Source of the DNA: Flagellimonas oceani | Lineage (GTDB): Bacteria; Bacteroidota; Bacteroidia; Flavobacteriales; Flavobacteriaceae | NCBI RefSeq assembly: GCF_011068285.1 | Contig: NZ_CP049616.1 | Location: 972,501-1,036,500 of the forward strand | Reading direction: 5' to 3' | Length of the DNA: 64,000 nt | Shown: positions 45,514 to 53,799 of the stretch, one piece after another | Numbering within the stretch: position 1 is the stretch's first letter | Layout: every line of letters begins with the position of its first letter | Made by a program: the position numbers and the translations under genes | The notes under the pieces: generated by a model | The model's database searches: none | What the model was told of the DNA's origin: nothing | Seen by the model: only the letters and a program-made list of their open reading frames with translations

Positions 45514-46122
45514 ATGTTGAACGAACTAGAACAAATCAGACTAAGTAAAATAGCGGATACGGACCATGAAATCTTTGCTTTGCTAAAGCAGCGATATAGT
45601 CCAAGAATATTTGGGGACCAGAAAATCGAAGAAAATCAACTACGGCAACTTTTCGAAGCTGCGCGTTGGGCCGCAAGTTCCAACAATCTACAGCCGTGGA
45701 GATTTATCTATGCAGAACGGGAATCCGAAGCTTTTGACAAAATCGTGGATTGTTTGAGCGATTTTAACAAGAAGTGGGCATCCAAAGCACCCATATTGGT
45801 GCTGGCCATTTATAAAAAAGAAACTGATGATGGAAAGGAAAACTTCCATGCACCCCATGATCTGGGACTGAGTTTGGGCAATATGACCGTCCAAGCACAA
45901 TACCTGGACATAGCTCTTCACCACATGGCCGGTGTGGATTGGAAAAAGGCACAAAAAAGATTCAATGTGCCGGAAGGTTATCACGTTTCTTCGGCCATAG
46001 CAATAGGATATTATGGGGGCGAATTGGATGACCTATCCAAAGATCTTCAAGAAAGCGAAAGGGCAGACCGACAACGGATGCCCCAAGAAGATTTTGCCTT
46101 TAAGAATGAATGGGAGAGTTAA
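45514..46122 (+). CDS. Nitroreductase-family FMN oxidoreductase
   Basis: 202 residues. The FMN-binding start RYSPRIFGDQKIEENQL, then AARWAASSNNLQPWRFIY, is typical of the family; GLSLGNMTVQAQ and VSSAIAIGYYGGE provide the middle and C-terminal FMN contacts. It is expected to be a dimeric NAD(P)H-dependent enzyme reducing nitro compounds or quinones. It is a separate unit in the stress island, 109 nt after the AI-2E-type gene. Confidence 0.9.
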   Translation: MLNELEQIRLSKIADTDHEIFALLKQRYSPRIFGDQKIEENQLRQLFEAARWAASSNNLQPWRFIYAERESEAFDKIVDCLSDFNKKWASKAPILVLAIYKKETDDGKENFHAPHDLGLSLGNMTVQAQYLDIALHHMAGVDWKKAQKRFNVPEGYHVSSAIAIGYYGGELDDLSKDLQESERADRQRMPQEDFAFKNEWES

Positions 46123-46179
46123 AAAATAAATGATAGGGGCAAGTCAATAACCATGCATTGGTCATTGCTTGCTCCAAAA

Positions 46180-46371
46180 TTAAACAGGGGATTCAAAGAA
46201 CATTCCAGAAAGTATTATTCCAAAAACAATAAGAATCAAAATGGCCAAGATTATCACAAAGCCAAGTTTAGTGATACGGCTATTTTTAAAGATATAGTTG
46301 CGTTTTGGATTTTCTTTGTTTTTAACGAACTCTGTATTTTCCTCGGACTGCTTTTGATCTTTCTTTTTCAT
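46180..46371 (-). CDS. Small single-pass membrane protein of unknown function
   Basis: 63 residues: a basic-acidic start (MKKKDQKQSEENTEFVKNKE) and one C-terminal membrane helix (LGFVIILAILILIVFGIIL, about residues 36-54), with positive residues before the helix. Not a recognised family. Its upstream region carries the motif GGATTCACGTTT (plus-strand positions 46549-46560), as found before the AraC-type gene at 47126-48157. The composition and position support a real gene. Confidence 0.6.
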   Translation of the reverse strand: MKKKDQKQSEENTEFVKNKENPKRNYIFKNSRITKLGFVIILAILILIVFGIILSGMFFESPV

Positions 46372-46475
46372 AATGGGGTTATTTTGATTTCGTTGGCAAG
46401 GCAGTGCAAAATTCCCACCTTAACAATTCGAAGCTATTTATTTTTGAAGTACAACTTTGACATATTTAAATAAAA

Positions 46476-46532
46476 TGTTGACCCAAAAGATGGCCGCCAC
46501 TAAAGTGGCGATATTGATCAAATGGGTCAACA
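46476..46532. repeat. Nested inverted repeats in the intergenic region
   Basis: Outer arms TGTTGACCCA (46476-46485) and TGGGTCAACA (46523-46532) enclose inner arms CGCCACT (46495-46501) and AGTGGCG (46504-46510). This could fold as a two-stem RNA or DNA structure, or present two inverted binding sites. No T run follows, so an ordinary terminator is unlikely. Confidence 0.65.
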
Positions 46533-46561
46533 ATCTATTTTATAGGATAAACGTGAATCCA
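46520..46561. promoter_or_regulatory. Bipartite motif copy 1 (AAATGGGTCAA ... ACGTGAATCCA)
   Basis: AAATGGGTCAA at 46520-46530 and ACGTGAATCCA at 46551-46561, with 20 nt between. The same two parts with the same spacing occur at 48260-48301. It lies between the divergent small membrane-protein gene and the PA2169-like gene, and its left part overlaps the right arm of the nested repeat. Confidence 0.6.
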
Positions 46562-46640
46562 CTACTTGGGATAATTTTATTAAAGCGGATGTAGTTCCCC
46601 AAAAAACTGAGCATCCAAATAACTTTAAATACCTAAACCA

Positions 46641-47093
46641 ATGGATGAATCACCTACAATGGGGAAGAAGCTCAACAATCTTCTTGAAAAGATATATAGC
46701 ACGGAGAACGGTTTTGATAAGGCGTCAAAACGGGCGGTCAGTGCAGCATTAAAGAACTTTTTTCTGGAAAAGGCCTCGGAACGTTGCCGGTTTGGGCACC
46801 AGTTGAAAACCGAAATGATGAAGTTCAATCAACAAATACTCATGAATGTTGGTTCTGCGGGAACTTTGCATGAAAGTTGGACGGATGTAATGGCATTTTT
46901 TTCATCAAATAATGATGAATCCATGTTTGAAGAGGCCATAATGGCCGAAAAAGCGGTCCTTGACGAATATCGCGGAGTGTTGGAGGAAATCGGGCTACTT
47001 CCCAGCACCGAACTGTTGATCCGACGCCAAATGAACAAAATTTCCCATGACCTTACCATTATAAGAAGGTTGGAGGATATAGGCCAGAAGTAA
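46641..47093 (+). CDS. PA2169-type four-helix-bundle protein (DUF2383-like)
   Basis: 150 residues, mostly helical: LNNLLEKIYSTENGFDKAS, ALKNFFLEKASERCRFGHQL, EAIMAEKAVLDEYRGVLEEI, and a final helix with QMNKISHDLTIIRRLEDI. The acidic and histidine spacing recalls ferritin-like four-helix bundles and the PA2169 family linked to stress responses. No metal site is certain. The gene is preceded by the bipartite motif and followed by the convergent AraC-type gene. Confidence 0.82.
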   Translation: MDESPTMGKKLNNLLEKIYSTENGFDKASKRAVSAALKNFFLEKASERCRFGHQLKTEMMKFNQQILMNVGSAGTLHESWTDVMAFFSSNNDESMFEEAIMAEKAVLDEYRGVLEEIGLLPSTELLIRRQMNKISHDLTIIRRLEDIGQK

Positions 47094-47125
47094 GACGCCA
47101 ACGCGGCCAACCTAACTTCCTGTAC

Positions 47126-48157
47126 TTACTCGGAGTGCCCGTTTTTTACCTGCTTATGGTATTCCTTGGGCGATATGCCGTACTTTTCCTTGAAAAGTTT
47201 GGAGAGGTAACTCCTGGAATTGATACCGACCTTAAAACTTATTTCGGTAATGTTCATATCCGTTTTTTCCAAAAACTCCTTGGTCTTCTCGATCCTGTAG
47301 TTTCGGATATATTCGTTCACCGAGGCATTGTAGAGCCTTTTAAAACCGAGTTGTAAAGTGGTTTGGTTGAGCCCCACTCTTTTTGCCAAGCTTACAATAT
47401 TGTCCATTCTGTTGATTTCATCATGGATTATTTCTGCAGCTTTTTCAATTTTTGACAGCGTGGCCTGCCTCAATATTTTATGCTTACCGTTGCCGTTCAG
47501 GTCATCGAGATATTGTTGCAGTTGGTGTGACAAAATCTCGTAAGCCTTGCCCTCTTGGTAGACCGTTCTCATAAAATCCGTTAAATCGCATTCGGTGAAT
47601 TCTTCCATAAATTTTGCGATTTCCAAACTGTAGTGCGCCTTGTGGTAAAAAGTTTGGGTGCCGTTCAGGTCACGAAAAAGTTCCATAAGATCCTCGTTCA
47701 TTTCAGGAAGGAATTCACTGATTTTGTCCTCGAACAGTTTCCTGTTAATTTCTAGGCTGAATGTACATATGGGTTGGTCCGGAGGAAACCTGAACACATG
47801 GTTGTTTTGGGGGGTGCTGGATAAAATAACATTCTCCAACCGCTGTATTTCGTGGGTCTCGTCCATTCCATCAAATTGATGTACAATAGTGGATTCCCTG
47901 TTAAAGACCAACTTTAAAGGGTGTATGAGTCCCTTCTGGTACTCCAGGACCAGTTCTTTTTTTAATCGGCAGTCAAACTCCAAGACCCCGACGCCGTTTT
48001 CAAAATGGGTTCCCTTGATAAAGCCGGAGCCTATCTTGGCCGGTACCCGAAGACAGTATTCATTGTTCTCTTCTTCGATGTCCACCTGAAAACTTTCTGC
48101 CAGATCATTTATGAGTTGTTTGACATCGGAATCGCTAACTTCAAATGTAACGTTCAT
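47126..48157 (-). CDS. AraC-family transcriptional regulator (first of two paralogues)
   Basis: 343 residues. The N-terminal half (about 1-220) is a beta-rich sensor-like domain (KIGSGFIKGTHFENGVGVLEF), and the C-terminal 110 residues are an AraC HTH pair (SLAKRVGLNQTTLQLGFKRL, then MNITEISFKVGINSRSYLSK with the usual LFKEKYGISPKEY end). It is paralogous to the protein encoded at 52539-53561: same length, same GxGxIKG-F-G-G pattern and the same IS-SRSYLSK-F-E-KYG ending. It is divergent from the gene at 48336 and has the bipartite motif upstream. Confidence 0.92.
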   Translation of the reverse strand: MNVTFEVSDSDVKQLINDLAESFQVDIEEENNEYCLRVPAKIGSGFIKGTHFENGVGVLEFDCRLKKELVLEYQKGLIHPLKLVFNRESTIVHQFDGMDETHEIQRLENVILSSTPQNNHVFRFPPDQPICTFSLEINRKLFEDKISEFLPEMNEDLMELFRDLNGTQTFYHKAHYSLEIAKFMEEFTECDLTDFMRTVYQEGKAYEILSHQLQQYLDDLNGNGKHKILRQATLSKIEKAAEIIHDEINRMDNIVSLAKRVGLNQTTLQLGFKRLYNASVNEYIRNYRIEKTKEFLEKTDMNITEISFKVGINSRSYLSKLFKEKYGISPKEYHKQVKNGHSE

Positions 48158-48259
48158 TTATTATGGTCGTCCTTGGACAATAAGATAAGCCAAAGACCTT
48201 ATTTTGGTTTTAAACCGTTAATTAAGCATATTTTTCAATCATCTGCCAATTTTATTTTT

Positions 48260-48301
48260 AAATGGGTCAAGAAAGTTAGCTAATGTGTCAACGTAAATCC
48301 A
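48260..48301. promoter_or_regulatory. Bipartite motif copy 2 (AAATGGGTCAA ... ACGTAAATCCA)
   Basis: AAATGGGTCAA at 48260-48270 and ACGTAAATCCA at 48291-48301, separated by 20 nt, exactly as at 46520-46561. It lies in the 178-nt region between the AraC-type gene and the divergent small-protein gene. Read on the minus strand the second part is GGATTTACGTTGACACA, similar to a site before the second AraC gene. Confidence 0.65.
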
Positions 48302-48335
48302 ACTATTATCACACTTTTGATTAAAATTGAGAAGT

Positions 48336-48671
48336 ATGGAAAGTGAATATGCAAAACATGAGAAAGATTATATAAAAGTGTACCAAGAAAAAGGATACAC
48401 CACAAATTTTAGATTTGATGAAGGGAAATTGATAGCCTCCAAAACCAAGGAGAGCTACAGTCCGGAAGATATCTTTATTGTTGCGGACCACCGTTATGAG
48501 GGGATGAGCAATCCATCGGACATGTCCATACTATACGTTCTGGAGACCAAAGACGGAAAAAAGGGCACCCATTTGTTGGGATATGGCCCCAATGCAGATT
48601 TGGACGCGACCGAATTCTTTAAGGCCATTCCAAAGGAAAATGTATCCGACAGGGCAAGTATAGATTCTTAA
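48336..48671 (+). CDS. Small conserved protein (often misnamed phosphoribosylpyrophosphate synthetase)
   Basis: About 111 residues from the ATG at 48336; the longer frame begins with TTG. The pattern LIASKTKESYSPEDIFIVAD, then HRYEGMSNPSDMSILYVLE and LLGYGPNADLDATEFFK, matches a widespread short Bacteroidota family with the motif YRFEGMSNPDD. Some databases call these short proteins PRPP synthetase, but none of that enzyme's motifs is present. The role is unknown; it sits in the stress island beside the AraC regulator. Confidence 0.78.
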   Translation: MESEYAKHEKDYIKVYQEKGYTTNFRFDEGKLIASKTKESYSPEDIFIVADHRYEGMSNPSDMSILYVLETKDGKKGTHLLGYGPNADLDATEFFKAIPKENVSDRASIDS

Positions 48672-49053
48672 TCAGGTACGATTCATCAGCTTTACGAATC
48701 AATCCTAAAGCGTTAGAAGTTTACCTTTCTTTCAAGGTATAAGTTTTGCATATCACAAGGCCATATTTTTTATGGCCTGTAAATGCTATCACCTCAAAAA
48801 TCCTTTCTTTCCAACAATCATAAAAGTTCAACTTTTATTGGCATGTTGTACTTAAAAAGTGGTAAATGGGTTCGTTCCCAATATTTTTTTAAGTACCGAT
48901 CAATTGCACAACAGTCTAATCCATTGTAATGGTGAAAGTTCATTATTGGTCAAAAACACGACAATACTGTTAAATAATTATCTAAATTTATTCTAAACTT
49001 GCAAAGGTCTGCCCCAACCATTTTAACGGCTTTACCAAATATGCAGAATAGGA
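48672..49053. other. Gene-free intergenic stretch with two inverted repeats
   Basis: A hairpin AGGCCATA (48759-48766) with TATGGCCT (48772-48779) may end the upstream transcript. Farther right, GTACTTAAAAA (48848-48858) pairs with TTTTTAAGTAC (48886-48896) around an inner TGGG-TTCGTT-CCCA. No gene seen; the promoter of the 49054 gene must lie in the right part. Confidence 0.55.
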
Positions 49054-49617
49054 ATGAACATTAGCGTCAAATATGATATAAACATCACTTGTAAAACCAT
49101 TTTAAAGGAGCAATTGGATAAATTGAACATACCCCACGTTCTCCACGGCACAGGTGAAATAGAAGTTAAAAGGACGCTTTCGGCCCAAGAAATGGAGCAA
49201 TTGGTCACCAATTTGGGCGCCTATGGCATTTATGTCTTGAGCGACCAACGTACAGCTTTGGTGCAACGCATCAAGAATACCATTAATGAAATGTTGGAAG
49301 ATGACGGCCTCAGGTCGCACAAGGTTTCCGTATACCTTGCCGATAAGCTCAATTATTCCTACACCTATCTATCCAACCTTTTTTCTGAAACCACCTATAC
49401 CTCCATAGAGAATTTTGTGATTTTGCGAAAGGTCGATCTTGCCAAGGACCTAATAGCGAACACCGACCTAACATTAACAGAAATAGCCTATCGTTTAAAC
49501 TATAGTAGCGTGGCACATTTATCCGGTCAGTTTAAAAAAATTACTGGATTGACGCCTACCAAGTTTCTAAATATTTTGGAAAAGCGAAAGGACAATAGAA
49601 TACAACAAACTATATGA
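49054..49617 (+). CDS. AraC-type HTH protein with small N-terminal HMA-like domain
   Basis: 187 residues. The first 75 residues form a beta-alpha-beta pattern (MNISVKYDINITCKTILKEQ, EIEVKRTLSAQEMEQLVTNL) like the HMA-fold domain seen on related AraC proteins, but with one cysteine instead of a CxxC motif. Residues about 85-180 are an AraC HTH (YLADKLNYSYTYLSNLFSET, LTEIAYRLNYSSVAHLSGQF, KKITGLTPTKFL). Its stop overlaps the start of the response regulator gene by 4 nt (ATGA), indicating coupled translation. Confidence 0.85.
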   Translation: MNISVKYDINITCKTILKEQLDKLNIPHVLHGTGEIEVKRTLSAQEMEQLVTNLGAYGIYVLSDQRTALVQRIKNTINEMLEDDGLRSHKVSVYLADKLNYSYTYLSNLFSETTYTSIENFVILRKVDLAKDLIANTDLTLTEIAYRLNYSSVAHLSGQFKKITGLTPTKFLNILEKRKDNRIQQTI

Positions 49618-50081
49618 ATATACTTCCCTCAAATCCCGGCAACCAAATCCTTAATGTTGCCCTGGCGGATGACGATGAAGACGACCGCTTATTTTTTCAG
49701 GAAGCCATGGAGGATATTGCCATACGCACCAAGCTATCGTTGTTGAACGATGGGCAGGAATTGATGGATTATCTCAATCTTCCCAACATTATTTTGCCCA
49801 ATTTGATTTTTTTGGATTTGAACATGCCCATTAAAAACGGAATGCAGTGCTTAAAGGAGATCCGTTCCAGTTCCAGGCTTAACGATGTGTGCATTGCCAT
49901 TTATTCCACTTCCTGTTCCGAGAAGGATATTGAAGAGACCTTTGTGAACGGTGCCAATGTTTATTTGAACAAGCCCAATAACTTTAGTAAATTGAGGGAA
50001 TCAATAGAAAAAGTACTGCAGATCAATTGGCAATACCACACATCAAACCTCAATAGGGATAATTTTTTATTGCGATTGTGA
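49614..50081 (+). CDS. Receiver-only response regulator (CheY/Rcp1-like)
   Basis: 155 residues comprising a single receiver domain: acidic pocket ADDDEDDRLFF near residue 20, phospho-acceptor Asp in LIFLDLNMPIKNG (about residue 64), and the Lys in NKPNNF near the end. There is no output domain, as in Rcp1-like regulators that serve phytochrome-type or PAS kinases. It is coupled to the HTH gene upstream and lies 87 nt before the PAS kinase gene at 50169, a natural partner. Confidence 0.92.
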   Translation: MNILPSNPGNQILNVALADDDEDDRLFFQEAMEDIAIRTKLSLLNDGQELMDYLNLPNIILPNLIFLDLNMPIKNGMQCLKEIRSSSRLNDVCIAIYSTSCSEKDIEETFVNGANVYLNKPNNFSKLRESIEKVLQINWQYHTSNLNRDNFLLRL

Positions 50082-50168
50082 CCAAAATTGTGGAGCAAAT
50101 GTTTTAACTATGCAGCCATATGTTATAAACCCAACGCCAAGTTTACAATTTGGTTGTTCCACTAACCA

Positions 50169-52340
50169 ATGGATTTAAAGATTTTTCGCCGCATAGCACG
50201 ATCTCCCGTAGTGGACAACTTGGCCCTGGTAATGGCCATAGGGCTGCTATTGTTCATAACGACTGTTTTGTTCAGGCAGATAAAGAGACTTGAGATTTCC
50301 GCCGAGTCGGTATCACATTCCCTAACGGTAGATAAGGAAATCAATACATTGTTTACCCAATACGATTTAATGGAATCCGCAGAGTTCAGGTCCGTAATAT
50401 TAAGGGACTCGACTTTTGAGGAATCGTACATAGACCATAAGATTGAAAGCGACCAAACGTTTAATAGACTTTATGGCCTTGTCGAGGAAATGCCCTACCA
50501 TCGAACAAGTTTGGATTCCGTTGCCCAATTCAAAGATAGCTTACATATTACCCTCACAGCTTTGCATGGCAAGGTAAGGCCCTTGTTGGCAGATTCCACC
50601 GCTATGGTGTACGTGGAAAACGCAGCCGCGACATTAAAGCAATTGCGGGGCATCAAAAGAAATATGTTGCAGCATAACGAGACATTCCTGCAAGATCGTT
50701 TAACGGCCTACAGGCGACTCACTTTTCTTACGCCGCTCACCACCCTGTTCCTTGCCCTGTTCTCCATTCTGGTATTTACCATAGCATTTTTCCGCTTGCG
50801 CAGGCACAAAAACAAAATCCAGTCCTCCGAGGCACTTTTGCAGAATATTGTGCAGAGCACGGACAATATCATGAACTATTACGAGCCGATGCGCGACTCC
50901 AACGGAAAGGTGGTCGACTTTAAGGTAATGTTCGCCAATATATGCAATAGGGACTATTTAAACCTGGAACCGGATGAACTCCTTGGTAAGCCCATATCCA
51001 AGGTTTTTCCCTTTGTTTTGCAAAACAACGAACTGGAAAGGATGATAGAGTGTTTCCATCAAAACAAGACCATCGATTTTGAGCGACAGGTAACCGTGGA
51101 CGGGGAGCAATATTGGTTCCATACCTTTGTTAGGGCAATGGATGGGGGAATTTTGGAGGTGGTTCGCAACAATACGGAAGAATATAATGCAAAGGAAAAC
51201 CTTCTAAAATTGAACCAAGAGCTGGAGGTACAGAACTTTATCATGACCGAGGCCAAGAGAGTTGCCCAGATTGGAAGCTATACATGGGACCTGGATATGG
51301 ACGTGATAGAGCTTTCCGATAATTACTACCGTATATTGGGTTACGAACCGAAGGAGTTCGAACCCACATTGGAATCATTTCGAAATATTATACATCCTGA
51401 TGATCTTACGAAATATGATGAGAACGGAAAACGGCTTAAATCAAGGCAAGAGCCAAGGGAAAACATCTTTAAGATTATATCAAAGCAGGGGCAGGTAAAG
51501 TATATACGTACCAAAGGTGTTTATATTCAACGACAGGGCAGAACGGTTCTGATCGGGGTGGTACAGGACGTAACCAGTCAGGTAGAAACGGAAAATGTAT
51601 TGAGATTGAACAATCTTGAGCTGGAGCGGAGCAATGTTGAACTGGAATCATTCAATAGGGTGGTAAGCCACGACCTTCAGGAACCGTTGCGTAAGATTCA
51701 AATGTTTATATCCCGTATTGATGGGGAAGAGAAAAACAAGTTGTCCGAAAGGGGCAGGGGATATTTTGATAGGATAGACAAGGTTGCTGCCCGAATGCAG
51801 TCACTTATCCGGAACTTGCTCAACTATTCGCGTATAGACAGTACCCATGATGATTTTGAGCCCATCGATCTTGATAAGGTCCTGCAAAAAGTAAAGGAAG
51901 AATATGCAGAACGCATAAAAGCTGAGAAGGCAGAGATCAAATGGGAAAAACTGCCTACGGTACAAGGTGTCGGTTTTCAACTTGAACAACTCTTCGGTAA
52001 CCTTGTTTCCAATTCCATAAAATACCGTAATCCAGAAGAAGCTCCCAGAATAGCCATTATATCGGAGAAAGTGGACCACCAGGAAATTCCTGAGGCATTT
52101 ATAAAGGCCGCTAACCATTACCATAAAATTACCCTTACGGATAATGGCATAGGCTTCGATAACGAAAGTGCCACAAAAATCTTTGAAGTCTTCCAGCGCC
52201 TGCACCCAAAAACCAAATATTCCGGTACAGGAATTGGATTGGCCATCTGCAAAAAAATAGTGGAGAACCATCATGGGTTCATTCAGGCCCATGGTGTGGA
52301 CGGCAAGGGGTCTACTTTTATAATTTATCTTCCCGCTTAG
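50169..52340 (+). CDS. Membrane sensor histidine kinase with CHASE3-like and PAS domains
   Basis: 723 residues. Two membrane helices (about 17-34 and 186-210) enclose a helical periplasmic domain of the CHASE3 type. Two PAS domains follow (about 222-340 and 356-475; ITSYTWDLDMDVIELSDNYY-type start in the second). The kinase core has the H-box FNRVVSHDLQEPLRKIQM, typical of phytochrome-like kinases with CheY partners, and ATPase boxes DNGIGFDNES and GTGIGLAICKKIVENHHG. It probably phosphorylates the receiver protein encoded just upstream. Confidence 0.92.
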   Translation: MDLKIFRRIARSPVVDNLALVMAIGLLLFITTVLFRQIKRLEISAESVSHSLTVDKEINTLFTQYDLMESAEFRSVILRDSTFEESYIDHKIESDQTFNRLYGLVEEMPYHRTSLDSVAQFKDSLHITLTALHGKVRPLLADSTAMVYVENAAATLKQLRGIKRNMLQHNETFLQDRLTAYRRLTFLTPLTTLFLALFSILVFTIAFFRLRRHKNKIQSSEALLQNIVQSTDNIMNYYEPMRDSNGKVVDFKVMFANICNRDYLNLEPDELLGKPISKVFPFVLQNNELERMIECFHQNKTIDFERQVTVDGEQYWFHTFVRAMDGGILEVVRNNTEEYNAKENLLKLNQELEVQNFIMTEAKRVAQIGSYTWDLDMDVIELSDNYYRILGYEPKEFEPTLESFRNIIHPDDLTKYDENGKRLKSRQEPRENIFKIISKQGQVKYIRTKGVYIQRQGRTVLIGVVQDVTSQVETENVLRLNNLELERSNVELESFNRVVSHDLQEPLRKIQMFISRIDGEEKNKLSERGRGYFDRIDKVAARMQSLIRNLLNYSRIDSTHDDFEPIDLDKVLQKVKEEYAERIKAEKAEIKWEKLPTVQGVGFQLEQLFGNLVSNSIKYRNPEEAPRIAIISEKVDHQEIPEAFIKAANHYHKITLTDNGIGFDNESATKIFEVFQRLHPKTKYSGTGIGLAICKKIVENHHGFIQAHGVDGKGSTFIIYLPA

Positions 52341-52450
52341 TTTCCAAAAACCTCATTTAAGCTTGCAAAACAATCTGTTTAAGAGCTTTTTAACACTTTT
52401 TAGGGGTATATCAAAAAGTTATATAACAGAATCCAAAAGTTGTATAAGAG

Positions 52451-52468
52451 GGGTTGACGTTTACATAG
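52451..52468 (+). promoter_or_regulatory. Half-motif GGGTTGACGTTTACATAG before the second AraC gene
   Basis: The pattern GGRTTnACGTTkA is shared with the minus-strand readings of copies 1 and 2 of the bipartite motif (GGATTCACGTTTA, GGATTTACGTTGA). The TTGACCC half at fixed distance is not found here. It lies 71-88 nt upstream of the AraC gene at 52539. Confidence 0.45.
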
Positions 52469-52538
52469 TGATCTTTACAAAATAAGATTTCCATTATCAC
52501 TGAGTAATAGAAAACAAACTTAAAAACACAGGAAAGCC

Positions 52539-53561
52539 ATGAAAACGATAACCTTAAAAACAGCGAAAATCCATCAAGTACTTGAACAGTTGCAAACCAC
52601 TTTTGCGGGTAAACTTACAACCGATGCCAAGGAACACATCTTGGAAATCGACAATCCAATAGGAAAGGGCATTATCAAAGGAATATCTTTTAAAGGTGGC
52701 ATATCCTATATGGAATTTGATATGGAATTTACCGAAGATATTGCAATGGTGGCCAGTTCTCCCGACCACACGCCCATTTGTTTTGCGTATTGTTCGCAGG
52801 GGCATTTTATGCACAGTTTTGGTACAAATGGTGAAAAGCATGAGTTGGAGAATTTCCAAACAGGAATCATTACAAGTAAAAAGTCCCAGGACAACCTGCT
52901 TTATTTTGAAAAGGACATGCGCCTAAAAATGATATTGATCCTCGTTAGCCCAACCTCAAGATCCGCAAACGGAAACCACCTGAGCGAAGAATTGCAAAAA
53001 TTGTTCTTTAAGAACGATAAGGCACAGAATTTTGCCTATGTGGGATCGTATAACCTAAAGGTTGCGGAAAGAGTGAGACAATTAAATTCCATTGACGAAA
53101 CAGGTATTGCAAGAAGATTGATGGTAGAAGGTCTGGTACATTTAATTTTGGCCCTCGAAATACAACAACATTCGGACGACCTTAAAAAGACGGACTTGCA
53201 AGAGTCCTCATTGACCAAGAATGAAATGGAGGTTGTTCGGGAACTGTCCCTTTTTGTGAACAATTATCCCGAAAAACAGCTTTCTGTAACCTATCTGTGC
53301 AAAAAAGGCGGATTGTCGCCATCTAAACTGCAAGAAGGTTTTAAACTTATGCACGGAACAACCGTAACGGATTACATAAGGGATGTACGCGTGCAATTGG
53401 CGGAAAACCTTATAAAGACAACGGATATGAACATTTCGGAAGTGGTGTACAGCATTGGATTTATAAGCAGGAGTTATTTCTCAAAAATATTTAAGGCAAA
53501 ATATAACTGCAGCCCTAAAGAATATAAGGACAAGCAGAGAAACTTTGCCATCTCGGCGTAG
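52539..53561 (+). CDS. AraC-family transcriptional regulator (second paralogue)
   Basis: 340 residues, with an N-terminal sensor-like half (NPIGKGIIKGISFKGGISYM; FCYCS-QGHF-type strand FAYCSQGHFMHSF) and a C-terminal AraC HTH pair (SVTYLCKKGGLSPSKLQEGF; MNISEVVYSIGFISRSYFSK; IFKAKYNCSPKEY). It is a clear paralogue of the protein at 47126-48157. The two probably recognise related DNA sites. It is a single-gene unit closed by a bidirectional terminator. Confidence 0.92.
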   Translation: MKTITLKTAKIHQVLEQLQTTFAGKLTTDAKEHILEIDNPIGKGIIKGISFKGGISYMEFDMEFTEDIAMVASSPDHTPICFAYCSQGHFMHSFGTNGEKHELENFQTGIITSKKSQDNLLYFEKDMRLKMILILVSPTSRSANGNHLSEELQKLFFKNDKAQNFAYVGSYNLKVAERVRQLNSIDETGIARRLMVEGLVHLILALEIQQHSDDLKKTDLQESSLTKNEMEVVRELSLFVNNYPEKQLSVTYLCKKGGLSPSKLQEGFKLMHGTTVTDYIRDVRVQLAENLIKTTDMNISEVVYSIGFISRSYFSKIFKAKYNCSPKEYKDKQRNFAISA

Positions 53562-53605
53562 TCGGGATATTTTACCCTACATTTTGGTTTTTATTGAATT
53601 AATAC

Positions 53606-53636
53606 AAAAAAGCTCCTTTCAAAAGGAGCTTTTTTT
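53606..53636. terminator. Bidirectional terminator
   Basis: AAAAAGCTCCTT pairs with AAGGAGCTTTTT around a short loop, with A and T runs on both sides. It lies between the AraC gene (ends 53561) and the small minus-strand gene (ends 53659). Confidence 0.88.
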
Positions 53637-53658
53637 CTTTATCCATCAGTTGTTAGTA

Positions 53659-53799
53659 TTATTCTTTGTTCTGCTGTTTTTTTATGGTTTTCTCATCAAT
53701 ATCAAATTTGTTCGTATCGATATTGGTGTTACCAGTGGGGTTCGTGGGATTGTTCTGTTTTACTTTTCGTTTAAACTTTCTTTTATCTGCAACAATCAT
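53659..53799 (-). CDS. Small basic protein, 46 residues, function unknown
   Basis: An ATG frame reading MIVADKRKFKRKVKQNNPTN, then a TGNTNIDTNKF linker and a charged end DEKTIKKQQNKE. It is hydrophilic, with no signal peptide. Support for a real gene: it faces a strong bidirectional terminator 23 nt beyond its stop, it starts with ATG, and its composition is protein-like rather than random AT-rich. No family recognised. Confidence 0.5.
   Translation of the reverse strand: MIVADKRKFKRKVKQNNPTNPTGNTNIDTNKFDIDEKTIKKQQNKE

Noticed and set aside
48336..48671. Calling the small protein a phosphoribosylpyrophosphate synthetase
   Set aside because: At about 111 residues it lacks the PRPP-binding and catalytic motifs; the name is a propagated database label.
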